A stretch of DNA of 64,000 nt from Peribacillus frigoritolerans (GTDB lineage: Bacteria; Bacillota; Bacilli; Bacillales; DSM-1321). Under the pieces are notes generated by a model. The model saw nothing but the letters and a program-made list of their open reading frames with translations. It did no database searches and had not been told where the DNA came from. The stretch's first letter is position 1, and each line of letters starts with the position of its first letter. The stretch covers positions 3,948,778 through 4,012,777 of the forward strand of contig NZ_KV440950.1 in assembly GCF_001636405.1 (NCBI RefSeq), given 5' to 3'. Shown in pieces: positions 34,530 to 43,428 of the stretch. A program made the position numbers and the translations under genes.

Positions 34530-36200
34530 TTAATATTCCATTATGATCGGTAAAATCATTGGGCGGCGTTTCGTTTTTTCATAGAAGAATTGGTTTAAGG
34601 CATCACGCATTTCCTGCTTCAGCGTAGACCAATCAAAAGGCTGGCGCGACCCATTTTTCTTTACGATTTCACTTACTATTTCAGTTGCTTCCGCAATCAT
34701 TTTTTCTGATTCGCGAACATATACGAAGCCCCTTGAAATGATTTCTGGGCCTGCTGCAATGCTTTTATCCTGACGGTTCAACGTGACAACTACAATCAAA
34801 ATGCCATCTTGGGATAACAAGCGCCGATCACGAAGAACGATATTACCCACATCTCCAACACCGCTGCCATCTATCAAGATATTTCCTGCAGAGACTTTGC
34901 CGGAAAGCCCCATTTTATTGCCCTTAAGTTCGATGACATCCCCTTTTTCGGCAATTATGATGTTTTCACGCTTAATTCCCGCAGCAACCCCAACTTTTTG
35001 ATGGGCATATAAATGGCGGTATTCCCCATGTACAGGGATTAAGAATTTAGGATTCATCAAATTGATCATCATTTTAAGCTCTTCCTGGCTGCCATGTCCT
35101 GTTACGTGCACTTTATATTTATTGGCAGATACCACTTCAGCCCCTACCCTGTATAGCAAATCGACCGTTTTGGATAAAATAAGTTCACCGCCCTGCAGGG
35201 GTGATGCACTGATCAAAACGGTGTCTCCCTTTTTGATCGTTACCTGCTTGTGGGTCTGCTTTGCCATTTTTTGAAGTGCTGCAATGGGTTCGCCCTGATG
35301 ACCTGTCGATAACACGACGATTTCACGGTCTTCATACTGGCCAATTTCATTAATCGGGATTATCAGCTCTTCTTCGACCTTTAAGTAGCCAAGATTCAAG
35401 GCTGTTTCATAAACTCGTTGCAGGCTTTTTCCTACAACTGCCACTTTTCTGCGACTTGCTGCCGCTGCATTGAAAACATGTTGAATCCGGTTGATGTTCG
35501 AAGCGAAGCACGCAACGATGATCCTTCCGGAGGCAGCATGGAAAGCCTCTGTAATATCTTTGGCCACAACTGCTTCTGAAGTCGTATAACCTGGCCTCTC
35601 GGCACCGGTACTATCCGAAAGCAGGCATAGGACACCTTCTTCACCGATACTGGCCATCTTACCGATTTCCGGTTTATATAGATCCGTTGCTGCCTGGTCG
35701 AATTTGAAATCCCCTGTATAAACGATTGCACCTTCACGAGTGTGGATCACGACTCCGACGGAATCGGGAATACTATGGTTAGTCCGGAAAAAGGACACGG
35801 CTGCTTGAGGGAAACTTAAAAGGGAATCCGAATCGATTTCAGTGAAAGTTGCCCTGCCGTTAAAGCCATCTTCCTTTAATTTCGTTTTGATTAAAGCAAG
35901 TGTAAGCTTAGTTCCATAAACAGGAGCCGGTAAATATTTCAAGACATAAGCAAGCGCCCCCATATGGTCTTCATGGCCATGGGTAATGAATATCCCCTGC
36001 ACCCGTTCCTTATTATCCATCAAATAAGAAATATCTGGGATAACCGCATCGATTCCGAGCATTTCGTCTTCCGGCAGCATTAATCCTGCATCAAGAAGAT
36101 AGATGTCCTCGTTCACCTCAACGACGTACATATTTTTACCAAGCTCCCCTTGTCCTCCAAGAGAAATCACTTTTATTCCATTATTTTTATCTTTACCCAA
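34530..36200 (-). CDS. rnjB: Ribonuclease J2-type beta-CASP nuclease
   Basis: This 556-residue protein has the length and position (upstream of dapA) of B. subtilis RNase J2 (YmfA). It is a metallo-beta-lactamase/beta-CASP RNase with 5'-3' exonuclease and endonuclease potential that partners RNase J1. The zinc motif HGHEDH is intact at residues 74-79, and GDFKFDQ and HVTGHGSQEEL, which contribute further metal and substrate contacts, are present. As I recall, this first motif is altered in B. subtilis J2, so this copy may be more active. A TTG start follows AGGAGG with 8-base spacing. A paralogue (J1) elsewhere would settle the J1/J2 label. Confidence 0.9.
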   Translation of the reverse strand: MGKDKNNGIKVISLGGQGELGKNMYVVEVNEDIYLLDAGLMLPEDEMLGIDAVIPDISYLMDNKERVQGIFITHGHEDHMGALAYVLKYLPAPVYGTKLTLALIKTKLKEDGFNGRATFTEIDSDSLLSFPQAAVSFFRTNHSIPDSVGVVIHTREGAIVYTGDFKFDQAATDLYKPEIGKMASIGEEGVLCLLSDSTGAERPGYTTSEAVVAKDITEAFHAASGRIIVACFASNINRIQHVFNAAAASRRKVAVVGKSLQRVYETALNLGYLKVEEELIIPINEIGQYEDREIVVLSTGHQGEPIAALQKMAKQTHKQVTIKKGDTVLISASPLQGGELILSKTVDLLYRVGAEVVSANKYKVHVTGHGSQEELKMMINLMNPKFLIPVHGEYRHLYAHQKVGVAAGIKRENIIIAEKGDVIELKGNKMGLSGKVSAGNILIDGSGVGDVGNIVLRDRRLLSQDGILIVVVTLNRQDKSIAAGPEIISRGFVYVRESEKMIAEATEIVSEIVKKNGSRQPFDWSTLKQEMRDALNQFFYEKTKRRPMILPIIMEY

Positions 36201-36248
36201 TCGAATATCCTCCTTAAAAAATCCCGTTCATAATTTCCCAATGATTTC

Positions 36249-36278
36249 ATTATAACCGATGTTCAAAAAACATGACAA
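36249..36278 (-). promoter_or_regulatory. Sigma-A promoter for rnjB
   Basis: TTGTCA (36273-36278), an 18-base spacer and a perfect TATAAT (36249-36254) on the minus strand; leader about 45 bases. Confidence 0.62.
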
Positions 36279-36440
36279 CACTTACCATTTTCAGAGGGAC
36301 TTTTTCATATAATTCAAAAAAAACAACCTATTATGTAAGAGATCCTTTGTACTTTTACCAGTTTCGATTGATCATAAAAAATTCCAATACTATCATCCCG
36401 AAATCGGAAAGTATATCCCGTTCATATACATCATTATGTA

Positions 36441-36472
36441 AAAACAAGCCAATCTTCAACGATCAGCTTGTT
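36441..36472 (-). terminator. Terminator after dapA
   Basis: AACAAGC pairs with GCTTGTT, with an inner ATC/GAT pairing, followed by TTTTTAC on the minus strand. It closes the spoVFA-dapA cluster about 10 bases past the dapA stop. Confidence 0.75.
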
Positions 36473-36482
36473 CCGTGTCTTT

Positions 36483-37352
36483 TTATTTTTTTAATACCTT
36501 GGTTAATGCCAGGCGTTCCTGCTCCGTCAATGGCACGATTGGAAGTCTCACCGATCCAACGTCAATTCCATATAACTGAAGCGCTGTTTTGACAGGTGCA
36601 GGGCTTGGCGCTGCAAACAAACCTTTTATAAGCGGTAACAGTTCCTGATGCAGCCGGGCTGCCTCTTTCAAGTTCCCACTGATGAAGGCCTCCACTATTT
36701 TCTGCAGCTCCTTGCCAGCAATATGTGAAGCAACCGATACTACACCCACACCACCAATCGCCAATACCGGTAGTGTTAAAGCATCGTCCCCGCTATATAA
36801 TGCAAAATCTTCATCCGTGCCGGCTATGATTTGGGTCATAGCGTTTAAATCCCCGCTCGCTTCCTTAACGGCTACGATATTAGGAATTTTCGAAAGGCGG
36901 ATGATCGTTTCCGGTTCAATGTTAACTGAAGCCCTCCCAGGGATATTATATACCATAACAGGGAGCGTCGTACTGGCTGCAATAGCCTTAAAATGCTGGT
37001 ACAGCCCTTCTTGATTCGTTTTACTATAATATGGGGCAACCAGCATTATCGCATCGGCGCCATTTTGTTCCGCCTTTTTTGTCAACTCGATGGAAGCATA
37101 CGTATTGTTGCTTCCTGTACCCATGATGATGGGCACACGTTTTTCAACAACCTTAGAAACATGACGCAATAACGCGATTTTCTCCTCCGAAGATAAAGTT
37201 GGAGATTCCCCTGTCGTTCCCGACAGCACAAGCGAATCGGTTCCATTCGTTAATAAGTAATTAACCAATGAAGTCGTCTTTTGAAAATCAATATTTCCCT
37301 TGCTATCGAAAGGGGTGACCATCGCGGTTGATACTCTACCAAATATCATCAT
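36483..37352 (-). CDS. dapA: 4-hydroxy-tetrahydrodipicolinate synthase
   Basis: The 289-residue enzyme condenses pyruvate with aspartate semialdehyde, the first step committed to lysine, meso-diaminopimelate and dipicolinate. Schiff-base Lys lies in IVAVKEASGD; catalytic Tyr in MVYNIPGRASV; the Thr pair in SGTTGES. Two adjacent ATG codons (37352 and 37349) follow GAGGTG; either could start. It is the last gene of the asd-dapG-dapA run and feeds the dipicolinate synthase encoded by the same cluster. Confidence 0.97.
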   Translation of the reverse strand: MMIFGRVSTAMVTPFDSKGNIDFQKTTSLVNYLLTNGTDSLVLSGTTGESPTLSSEEKIALLRHVSKVVEKRVPIIMGTGSNNTYASIELTKKAEQNGADAIMLVAPYYSKTNQEGLYQHFKAIAASTTLPVMVYNIPGRASVNIEPETIIRLSKIPNIVAVKEASGDLNAMTQIIAGTDEDFALYSGDDALTLPVLAIGGVGVVSVASHIAGKELQKIVEAFISGNLKEAARLHQELLPLIKGLFAAPSPAPVKTALQLYGIDVGSVRLPIVPLTEQERLALTKVLKK

Positions 37353-37398
37353 CTAACACCTCTTTAATTTTTAAAACATTACTTAATAAAAAACCTGA

Positions 37399-38625
37399 TT
37401 ATTGGACTTCCCCTTCATGCAATTGAAATGCATAGTGCAGGGAATTAACGGCTTCTATTAAATCTTCTTCTTTTACGAGTACCCAAATTGTCGTATGGCT
37501 GTCCGCTGACTGGAGAATGGCAATTTCCTTTTCGGAAAGCGCCGTGACAATCTTCGCTGCCACACCAGGTACTCCATTGATGCCTGCACCGACTACCGAT
37601 ACCTTGGCACAATTCCTTTCAATGACCGGTTCATGACCAAGCTCGGCCAAAATCGAGAGGGCAAGTTCTGTCATCTCTTCCGATACGGTATAAACTACAC
37701 CACTTGGATATATATTTATAAAGTCAACTGAAATGGAGGCATTTGCCATCGCTTTGAAAACTTCAGCCTGTAGATTATATTGATCTTTTTTCGCACGGAC
37801 CTTGATTTGAGTGATCTTTGGTACATGGGCAATCCCGGTCACAAGCCTTTCACGTATGTCACTGCCCTGGCTTCCCTTGTTCACGCCTGTAACAAGGGTT
37901 CCCAAACCTTCGCTGTATGTTGACCTTATCCGAATCGGGACTTTCGCCTGCATCGCAATTTCAACAGCTCTAGGATGAATGACCTTCGCCCCTTGATATG
38001 CCATGTTGCAAACTTCCGTATATGAAACGATTGATAATGGACGAGCTTGATCGGCAATCCGCGGATCTGCTGTCATGATTCCTTCCACATCCGTAAAAAT
38101 ATCGACCCGTTCAGCTTGCAATGCGGCACCTAATGCAGCTGCTGAAGTATCACTTCCACCACGGCCGATCGTCGTGATGTCACCATTTTTAGCAGCTCCC
38201 TGGAAACCTGCTACAACGACAACATCCTTCACCTCAAGTTCTTTCATGAGGCGATCGCATTTCATTTCGATGATTTTCGCGCTGGAATAGTCGGTATTCG
38301 TCATGAATCCTGCTTGAGCTCCAGTATAAGCAACCGCATCAATGCCATGTTCCAAGAGCATGTTAGTAAATACTACAGAAGATATCGTTTCTCCGACAGA
38401 CATAAGTAAATCCTGTTCTCGCTTTGAAAGGCTGGCTTTGGCTCCATTTACAAGGGAAAGTAAGGTATCCGTTGCATAAGGATCCCCTTTTCTTCCCATT
38501 GCTGAAACCACAACCACCACTTTATATCCTTCTTTAATCGCTTTTTCGATATGCCCCTTGGCAAATGAACGGCTTTCCTCATCACGAACGGATGTCCCAC
38601 CGTATTTCTGGACGATAATTTTCAT
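37399..38625 (-). CDS. dapG: Aspartokinase I (DapG)
   Basis: The 408-residue aspartate kinase phosphorylates aspartate to open the aspartate family pathway. The kinase motif KYGGTS is at the N-terminus and RGGSDTSAAALG follows in the catalytic domain. Two ACT domains form the C-terminal third. By position in the dpa-asd-dapG-dapA order this is the diaminopimelate-sensitive isozyme of B. subtilis. The ATG at 38625 gives MKIIVQKYGG and lies 6 bases after GGGGTG; an in-frame GTG at 38634 overlaps that site. Confidence 0.95.
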   Translation of the reverse strand: MKIIVQKYGGTSVRDEESRSFAKGHIEKAIKEGYKVVVVVSAMGRKGDPYATDTLLSLVNGAKASLSKREQDLLMSVGETISSVVFTNMLLEHGIDAVAYTGAQAGFMTNTDYSSAKIIEMKCDRLMKELEVKDVVVVAGFQGAAKNGDITTIGRGGSDTSAAALGAALQAERVDIFTDVEGIMTADPRIADQARPLSIVSYTEVCNMAYQGAKVIHPRAVEIAMQAKVPIRIRSTYSEGLGTLVTGVNKGSQGSDIRERLVTGIAHVPKITQIKVRAKKDQYNLQAEVFKAMANASISVDFINIYPSGVVYTVSEEMTELALSILAELGHEPVIERNCAKVSVVGAGINGVPGVAAKIVTALSEKEIAILQSADSHTTIWVLVKEEDLIEAVNSLHYAFQLHEGEVQ

Positions 38626-38647
38626 AATATGCACCCCAAATATAAGC

Positions 38648-38670
38648 CAGCTCCCCGATCCGGGAAGCTG
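38648..38670 (-). other. Stem-loop between asd and dapG
   Basis: CAGCTTCCCG pairs with CGGGGAGCTG (one T-G pair) around a short GAT loop on the minus strand, with no T run. It may be a processing or attenuation element rather than a terminator. Confidence 0.5.
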
Positions 38671-38730
38671 ACAAAAACTCTCTATCCTATTGGAATTTAT
38701 TTTTCTGTCGAGTTCATTAAGAATAAATTA

Positions 38731-39786
38731 TTACTTAACGGTAACCAAACCTAATTTCAAAAGGCTTTCAGCAATTTGAACGGAATTCCAAGCTGCACCT
38801 TTTAATAGATTATCGGAAACCACCCATAAATGGAAGCCTTTATCTTCATCCAAATCTTTGCGAATTCGACCGACGAATACATCATTCTTGCCGACGGATG
38901 AAGCAGGTGTTGGGTAAACTTGTTGTTCCGGTTCGTCTTCCAACACTATTCCAGGTGCCGTTCTCATTAAATCCTTGATTTGAGAAGCCGCTATGCCTTC
39001 TTTTTCAACTTCAATGTATACAGATTCCGAATGACCTGTTACAACAGGAAGCCTCACGCAAGTTGCAGCCACTGGTAGGTCTTGCATATGCATGATTTTC
39101 TTTGTTTCATTAATCATTTTCATCTCTTCGAATGTGTACCCATTATCTTGGAATTTATCGATTTGGGGAATGACGTTAAATGCGATTTGATAATGCTTTT
39201 CGTCCCCTTTTACCGGTAATATTTTCGGATCGATCTCTTTATCATCAAGCAAGTCGCGAGCCTGTTCCTTTAATTCATTTATCGCTGCTGCACCTGCACC
39301 AGAAACAGCCTGGTAGGTAGAAACGACAATTTTTGATAAGCCATATGTCTGGCGGATAGGCTCTAATGCCACAACCATTTGGATAGTTGAACAATTCGGG
39401 TTTGCAATGATCCCATTATGCTGCTTCAAGTCTTCTTCATTTACTTCAGGAACGACTAGCGGCACATTTTCATCCATGCGGAAAGCGCTTGTATTATCCA
39501 CCACTATCGCACCGCGTTTCACTGCTTCTGGAGCCAATTCCTTAGACACGCTTCCTCCAGCACTGAATAAAGCGATATCGATGCCTTCAAAGCTTTCAGG
39601 TTTTGCTTCCTGCACTTCGATTTCTTCGCCCTTAAACGTAAGTTTGATGCCTGCGGAACGAGCCGATGATAAAAAGATGATTTTCTTAATCGGTAAGTCC
39701 CTTTGTTCGAGTGTTGAAATCATTTGTTGTCCTACTGCTCCAGTTGCTCCCACAACTGCAATACGCAATCCCTGTGTCTCAGTCAT
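38731..39786 (-). CDS. asd: Aspartate-semialdehyde dehydrogenase
   Basis: The 351-residue enzyme reduces aspartyl phosphate to aspartate semialdehyde, the branch-point for lysine/dipicolinate and threonine/methionine. NADP-binding [10 protein letters not shown] is at the N-terminus; catalytic Cys is in [10 protein letters not shown]; the active-site His/Arg region [13 protein letters not shown] is conserved. AAGGAG lies 9 bases before the ATG. It follows spoVFB after a 211-base gap that contains its own promoter candidate, so it can be expressed during growth as well as sporulation. Confidence 0.97.
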   Translation of the reverse strand: MTETQGLRIAVVGATGAVGQQMISTLEQRDLPIKKIIFLSSARSAGIKLTFKGEEIEVQEAKPESFEGIDIALFSAGGSVSKELAPEAVKRGAIVVDNTSAFRMDENVPLVVPEVNEEDLKQHNGIIANPNCSTIQMVVALEPIRQTYGLSKIVVSTYQAVSGAGAAAINELKEQARDLLDDKEIDPKILPVKGDEKHYQIAFNVIPQIDKFQDNGYTFEEMKMINETKKIMHMQDLPVAATCVRLPVVTGHSESVYIEVEKEGIAASQIKDLMRTAPGIVLEDEPEQQVYPTPASSVGKNDVFVGRIRKDLDEDKGFHLWVVSDNLLKGAAWNSVQIAESLLKLGLVTVK

Positions 39787-39860
39787 TTATACATACTCCT
39801 TTTCTATCTCTTAAATTAGTTATTTGTTGGATTTATTACTTCTTGTTCAGAATATCATTT

Positions 39861-39869
39861 ATTTTATCA
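39861..39869 (-). promoter_or_regulatory. Possible vegetative promoter for asd
   Basis: TG-A-TAAAAT, an extended -10 element on the minus strand about 75 bases upstream of asd. No strong -35 box is seen. Confidence 0.35.
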
Positions 39870-39997
39870 CATTAACATTCCAAAGGGTCGGACTTTAACA
39901 AAATATTCTGGTAGCGGAGTGGTTTTTTATAACTTCAACCTACAAATTTATGCATATATGTCAGTCGTTGAAAGCTAGATCCGTGGCAAAAACTTAT

Positions 39998-40600
39998 TCA
40001 GGCTAAATCATCCTTGAACCTTTCGACGATGACAGGTTGAATCTGTTCCCTCTCCAGTGCCGATATGATCGTATCCCTTATCATGCTCATCCTTGCAACC
40101 ATGGAACTTGGCTTGCCTGTGGGATTATCCTGGCCATATGGAACAAAATAAATATCTTTTGCTGCCATCAGCCTCATTAGATTGACACCATTTAACCCAA
40201 GTGCATCATTTGTTGATATCGCGACCACGACTGGACGATGATTCCTCATCGTCGCTTTTGCAGCCATAAGTACAGGCGAATCGGTAAGAGCATTTGCCAT
40301 TTTACTCATTGAGTTACCCGTTAAAGGAGCGATCACCATACAATCGAGTGGCAATTTAGGTCCTAAAGGCTCCGCTTTGACGATTGTATCAACGACGTGA
40401 TTCCCCGTCAATTTTTCTATTCTTTCGACCCAGTCTTCGCCCTTTCCAAAACGGGTTTCCGTGTTTTGAACAGTCGATGTTACGATTGGGATGACTTCCG
40501 CCCCTTCATTTACAAGTTTTTCTATTTCCGGAAACACTTCATCATATGTGCAATGTGATCCTGTTAATCCGAAACCAATCCGTTTACCTTTGAGACTCAT
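39998..40600 (-). CDS. spoVFB: Dipicolinate synthase subunit B
   Basis: The 200-residue flavoprotein-like subunit (DpaB) begins MSLKGKRIGFGLTGSHCTYD and has APLTGNSMSKMANALTDSP. With DpaA it converts (tetra)hydrodipicolinate to dipicolinic acid in the mother cell, the compound that accumulates with calcium in the spore core and confers heat resistance. Its start overlaps the spoVFA stop by four bases (ATGA), so the subunits are translationally coupled in equal amounts. Confidence 0.96.
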   Translation of the reverse strand: MSLKGKRIGFGLTGSHCTYDEVFPEIEKLVNEGAEVIPIVTSTVQNTETRFGKGEDWVERIEKLTGNHVVDTIVKAEPLGPKLPLDCMVIAPLTGNSMSKMANALTDSPVLMAAKATMRNHRPVVVAISTNDALGLNGVNLMRLMAAKDIYFVPYGQDNPTGKPSSMVARMSMIRDTIISALEREQIQPVIVERFKDDLA

Positions 40601-41499
40601 ATCATTTTCCCCTTCCTTTTCAAGAACTCGCCTTGAATCAATAGTCCCAGTGCATTCGCTAATATCTGACCAGCTGTTTTCGGGGCGACTATCCCCGGTA
40701 GGCTCGGTGCCAACAGCGCCTTAATTCCCCTTTTTTCAGCGTAACGAAAATCCGTCCCCCCCGGTTTTGAAGCAAGGTCGATGATTAATGTATGAACGGG
40801 CATATTAGCGATGACTTTTGCGGTAATTATAGGAAAAGGGATCGTATTGATACATATATCAACATTTTTCATTTCTGCAGCAAGATCATTTAAATGAAAA
40901 GGGGCTATTGCCATTTCACTGATCCTCGCTATATCTTCGCTTTTTCTTGCCCCCACCTTTACTTTTGCTCCAAGTGCCTGGAATGACCGGGCTACACTCA
41001 TACCGACCCTTCCCAGTCCTAGTACGGCTACATTCGACCCATGGATAGTAAAATCCGTATGTTGAATGGCCATCATGATCGCACCCTCAACAGTGGGAAT
41101 CGAATTATAAATAGCGACATCATCACGTTCGAACAATAGAACAAGTTTGCGATCCACCTTCTTGAATATCTCATCGAGGTAATCGTTACTGATTCCTGCA
41201 TAAAAAGTGCAATGTTCCGGGGTATTTTTTATCATTTCTTCAGTCAAAACAACCTCTTCACTGGAAAAGATCGTTTCTACTTTCCCATCTGAATCCGTAC
41301 CCCGGACAGGTAAAATAACTGAATCCAATTCCTTGAAGTTTATATCATCCATCTTTTCCTTAACCGCTCCGGTAAAAGCATGATCGAGCTGTTCAAAACC
41401 TACCAATAATAGCTTTGCATCAAGCTCCGTCAGTTTACGGACAACTTCAAGCTGACGCGCATCTCCACCAATTACAGCGATTTGCATGCCTGTAAGCAT
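40597..41499 (-). CDS. spoVFA: Dipicolinate synthase subunit A
   Basis: The 300-residue subunit (DpaA; B. subtilis 297) has an N-terminal domain starting MLTGMQIAVIGGDARQLE and a central NAD(P)-binding motif GLGRVGMSVARSFQALG. The C-terminal part includes LIIDLASKPGGTDFRYAEKR. It forms dipicolinate synthase with SpoVFB. The ATG at 41499 matches the family start; GGTGACGG lies upstream. A longer frame to 41562 has no good ribosome-binding site. A sigma-K-like promoter lies about 110 bases upstream, as expected for a late mother-cell gene. Confidence 0.96.
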   Translation of the reverse strand: MLTGMQIAVIGGDARQLEVVRKLTELDAKLLLVGFEQLDHAFTGAVKEKMDDINFKELDSVILPVRGTDSDGKVETIFSSEEVVLTEEMIKNTPEHCTFYAGISNDYLDEIFKKVDRKLVLLFERDDVAIYNSIPTVEGAIMMAIQHTDFTIHGSNVAVLGLGRVGMSVARSFQALGAKVKVGARKSEDIARISEMAIAPFHLNDLAAEMKNVDICINTIPFPIITAKVIANMPVHTLIIDLASKPGGTDFRYAEKRGIKALLAPSLPGIVAPKTAGQILANALGLLIQGEFLKRKGKMI

Positions 41500-41606
41500 T
41501 AAAACCGTCACCTTCTTTATATAAAAGATCCTAAACATTCCTTGCCCCATGATACAATTCATTCAGGAAGCAATTCGGTTTTTGCTACATTCTCTAGTTA
41601 CCCTGC

Positions 41607-41634
41607 CATCTTATGTTTTTACTTAAAAAACGGT
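41607..41634 (-). promoter_or_regulatory. Candidate sigma-K promoter for the dipicolinate operon
   Basis: On the minus strand CACC lies in the -35 position, then 17 bases later CATAAGATG, eight of nine positions of CATAnnnTA. B. subtilis spoVF is sigma-K-dependent, which supports the reading. Confidence 0.4.
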
Positions 41635-41647
41635 GATAAGAAAAGAA

Positions 41648-41681
41648 AAAACGCCATAGCTATTGCCAGCTAAGGCGTTTT
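41648..41681 (-). terminator. Terminator after ymxH
   Basis: AAAACGCC pairs with GGCGTTTT, with an inner TAGC/GCTA pairing across an A-A (DNA) mismatch, followed by TTTTTTCTTTT on the minus strand. It lies about 50 bases past the ymxH stop. Confidence 0.75.
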
Positions 41682-41727
41682 CGAGAGTGTATTTCGAAAA
41701 GTTCCAAGGAGTATGAAGCGAGCGTCA

Positions 41728-41997
41728 TTATCCGTCCATATGCTCTCCGTCTTTAAGTGAAAGTCCTTCCTGAAAATCAATGATGACCATATCCGTACCG
41801 ATTTTTTTTATATGTTCCCATGGTACTCTTATTTCACTGCCATTCCTTAAAAGGCCGAACCATTTGACAGATGGAATGATCAACGAGGTAATTTGTCCAG
41901 TTTCATCTATTTCCAAATCCGTCTGACCAAGGATCCCTAATCTTTCCGCCCTATTCACATCGACTATTTCCTTACCGCTCAGTTCGCTCAACCTCAA
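41728..41997 (-). CDS. ymxH: YmxH/YlmC-family PRC-barrel sporulation protein
   Basis: The 89-residue PRC-barrel-fold protein begins MRLSELSGKEIVDVNRAERLG and contains SVKWFGLLRNGSEIRVPWEHI. The YlmC/YmxH family is found in endospore formers and is linked to sporulation; the mechanism is not known. It lies between spoVFA and mlpA, as in B. subtilis, and stands alone between two terminators. Confidence 0.9.
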   Translation of the reverse strand: MRLSELSGKEIVDVNRAERLGILGQTDLEIDETGQITSLIIPSVKWFGLLRNGSEIRVPWEHIKKIGTDMVIIDFQEGLSLKDGEHMDG

Positions 41998-42107
41998 TTT
42001 TGGTTCCCCCTTTTTCGTCTTCTATTCAATCTATATCCGAAAAAGGTAAACTTAGAAGGCATTTAACCAAATATTGTCCATAACTCTGGACCCTCCCGCA
42101 CTCAAAG

Positions 42108-42146
42108 AAAAAAAGCCTGACCTCCCAATGAAGGAAGGTTCAGACT
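42108..42146 (-). terminator. Terminator after mlpA
   Basis: On the minus strand AAGTCTGA-A-CCTTCC pairs with GGGAGG-TCAGGCTT with one bulged A, followed by TTTTTTTC. It begins 10 bases past the mlpA stop. Confidence 0.8.
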
Positions 42147-42155
42147 TGTTCGTTG

Positions 42156-43382
42156 TTATTTGTCCCAATTTTCCAGCGGGCTCACTAATGACAAGGAATG
42201 TTCCGTAAAGATCTGATTTGCCAATTCATTGACGGTATCCTCAGTCACTTCGTCAATCTTGATGATGATATCATCAAGGGAACGGTGCTCACCCAACATA
42301 AGCTCATTTTTCCCGTTCCGGCTCATGCGGCTATTCGTGCTTTCAAGGCTGAGCATCAAGCTTCCTTTAAGTTGCTCTTTGCTATTCCTTAATTCCTTTT
42401 CCGTAATGCCATCCCTTTTTAAAGTATCCAATGTTTCCTGAATGGTTTCATACAGGCTGTCAAGCTGATTTGTGCCTGTCCCCCCATATACTGTCACCAT
42501 ACCGCTATCTTGATAGCTGGAATGATAAGAGTAAACGGAGTAGGCAAGGCCGCGTTGCTCCCTGACGTCCTGGAATAGACGGCTGCTCATGCTTCCCCCA
42601 AGGACATTATTCAAGGTAATCAGGCTGTATGTTTTATCATTGCCGATTTCCAATCCGTTGTAACCAAGGCATAAGTGGGCTTGTTCCGTATCTTTTTTAC
42701 GGGTGATCCTATTTTCGTGGAAGGAAGGTTTGACCAATTCAAGACGTTCTTCCCCTCCTTGATACGAGCCAAAGTAGCTTTCGACTTCATTGATCAATTT
42801 TTCATCCACATTCCCAGCAATGGACACGACTACCTTATCGGGTGTATACATGTCATGGACGTATTTTTTTAATGTATCACTATTGAAGGTTTCAAGCGTA
42901 TTTTCCGTCCCTAGTATTGGATAACCAAGGGGGTGATTTCCATATACCGCCTTGCTTAAGAGGTCATGGACAATATCATCTGGTGTGTCTTCGTACATTT
43001 TGATTTCTTCATAGACGACATTTTTTTCTTTTTTCAATTCTTCCCCATCAAATGTTGAGTTGAAGAACATATCAGCCAGGATTTCAAGCGCATAGCTTGC
43101 ATGGTTATCCATTACTTTAGCATAATAGCATGTATATTCTTTTGAAGTGAATGCATTCACCTGTCCACCGATACTATCGAACGATTCGGCAATTTCACGC
43201 GCATTTCTCTTAGTTGTCCCCTTAAAGAACATATGCTCCAGAAAATGTGAAACCCCATTCAATTCTGGCGTTTCATTCCTTGAACCTGTTTTGATCCATA
43301 CTCCAATTGCCGCTGAACGTACAGTTGGAATATTTTCCAATACAATTCTAACTCCATTTTGACACGTGTATTTCTTAATCAA
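42156..43382 (-). CDS. mlpA: MlpA (YmxG), M16-family zinc processing peptidase
   Basis: The 408-residue M16B peptidase has the inverted zinc motif HFLEH at residues 46-50 and the downstream Glu (KEKNVVYEEIKMYED segment). In B. subtilis MlpA affects production of extracellular protease and may process regulatory proteins. A TTG start follows GGGAGG with 8-base spacing. It lies 46 bases downstream of ylxY. It differs from the ymfH/ymfF pair in being a single-gene M16 member. Confidence 0.9.
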   Translation of the reverse strand: MIKKYTCQNGVRIVLENIPTVRSAAIGVWIKTGSRNETPELNGVSHFLEHMFFKGTTKRNAREIAESFDSIGGQVNAFTSKEYTCYYAKVMDNHASYALEILADMFFNSTFDGEELKKEKNVVYEEIKMYEDTPDDIVHDLLSKAVYGNHPLGYPILGTENTLETFNSDTLKKYVHDMYTPDKVVVSIAGNVDEKLINEVESYFGSYQGGEERLELVKPSFHENRITRKKDTEQAHLCLGYNGLEIGNDKTYSLITLNNVLGGSMSSRLFQDVREQRGLAYSVYSYHSSYQDSGMVTVYGGTGTNQLDSLYETIQETLDTLKRDGITEKELRNSKEQLKGSLMLSLESTNSRMSRNGKNELMLGEHRSLDDIIIKIDEVTEDTVNELANQIFTEHSLSLVSPLENWDK

Positions 43383-43428
43383 CTAACATTCCTCCCAATC
43401 ATTCTATGCTGCCATCGTTACCAATACA

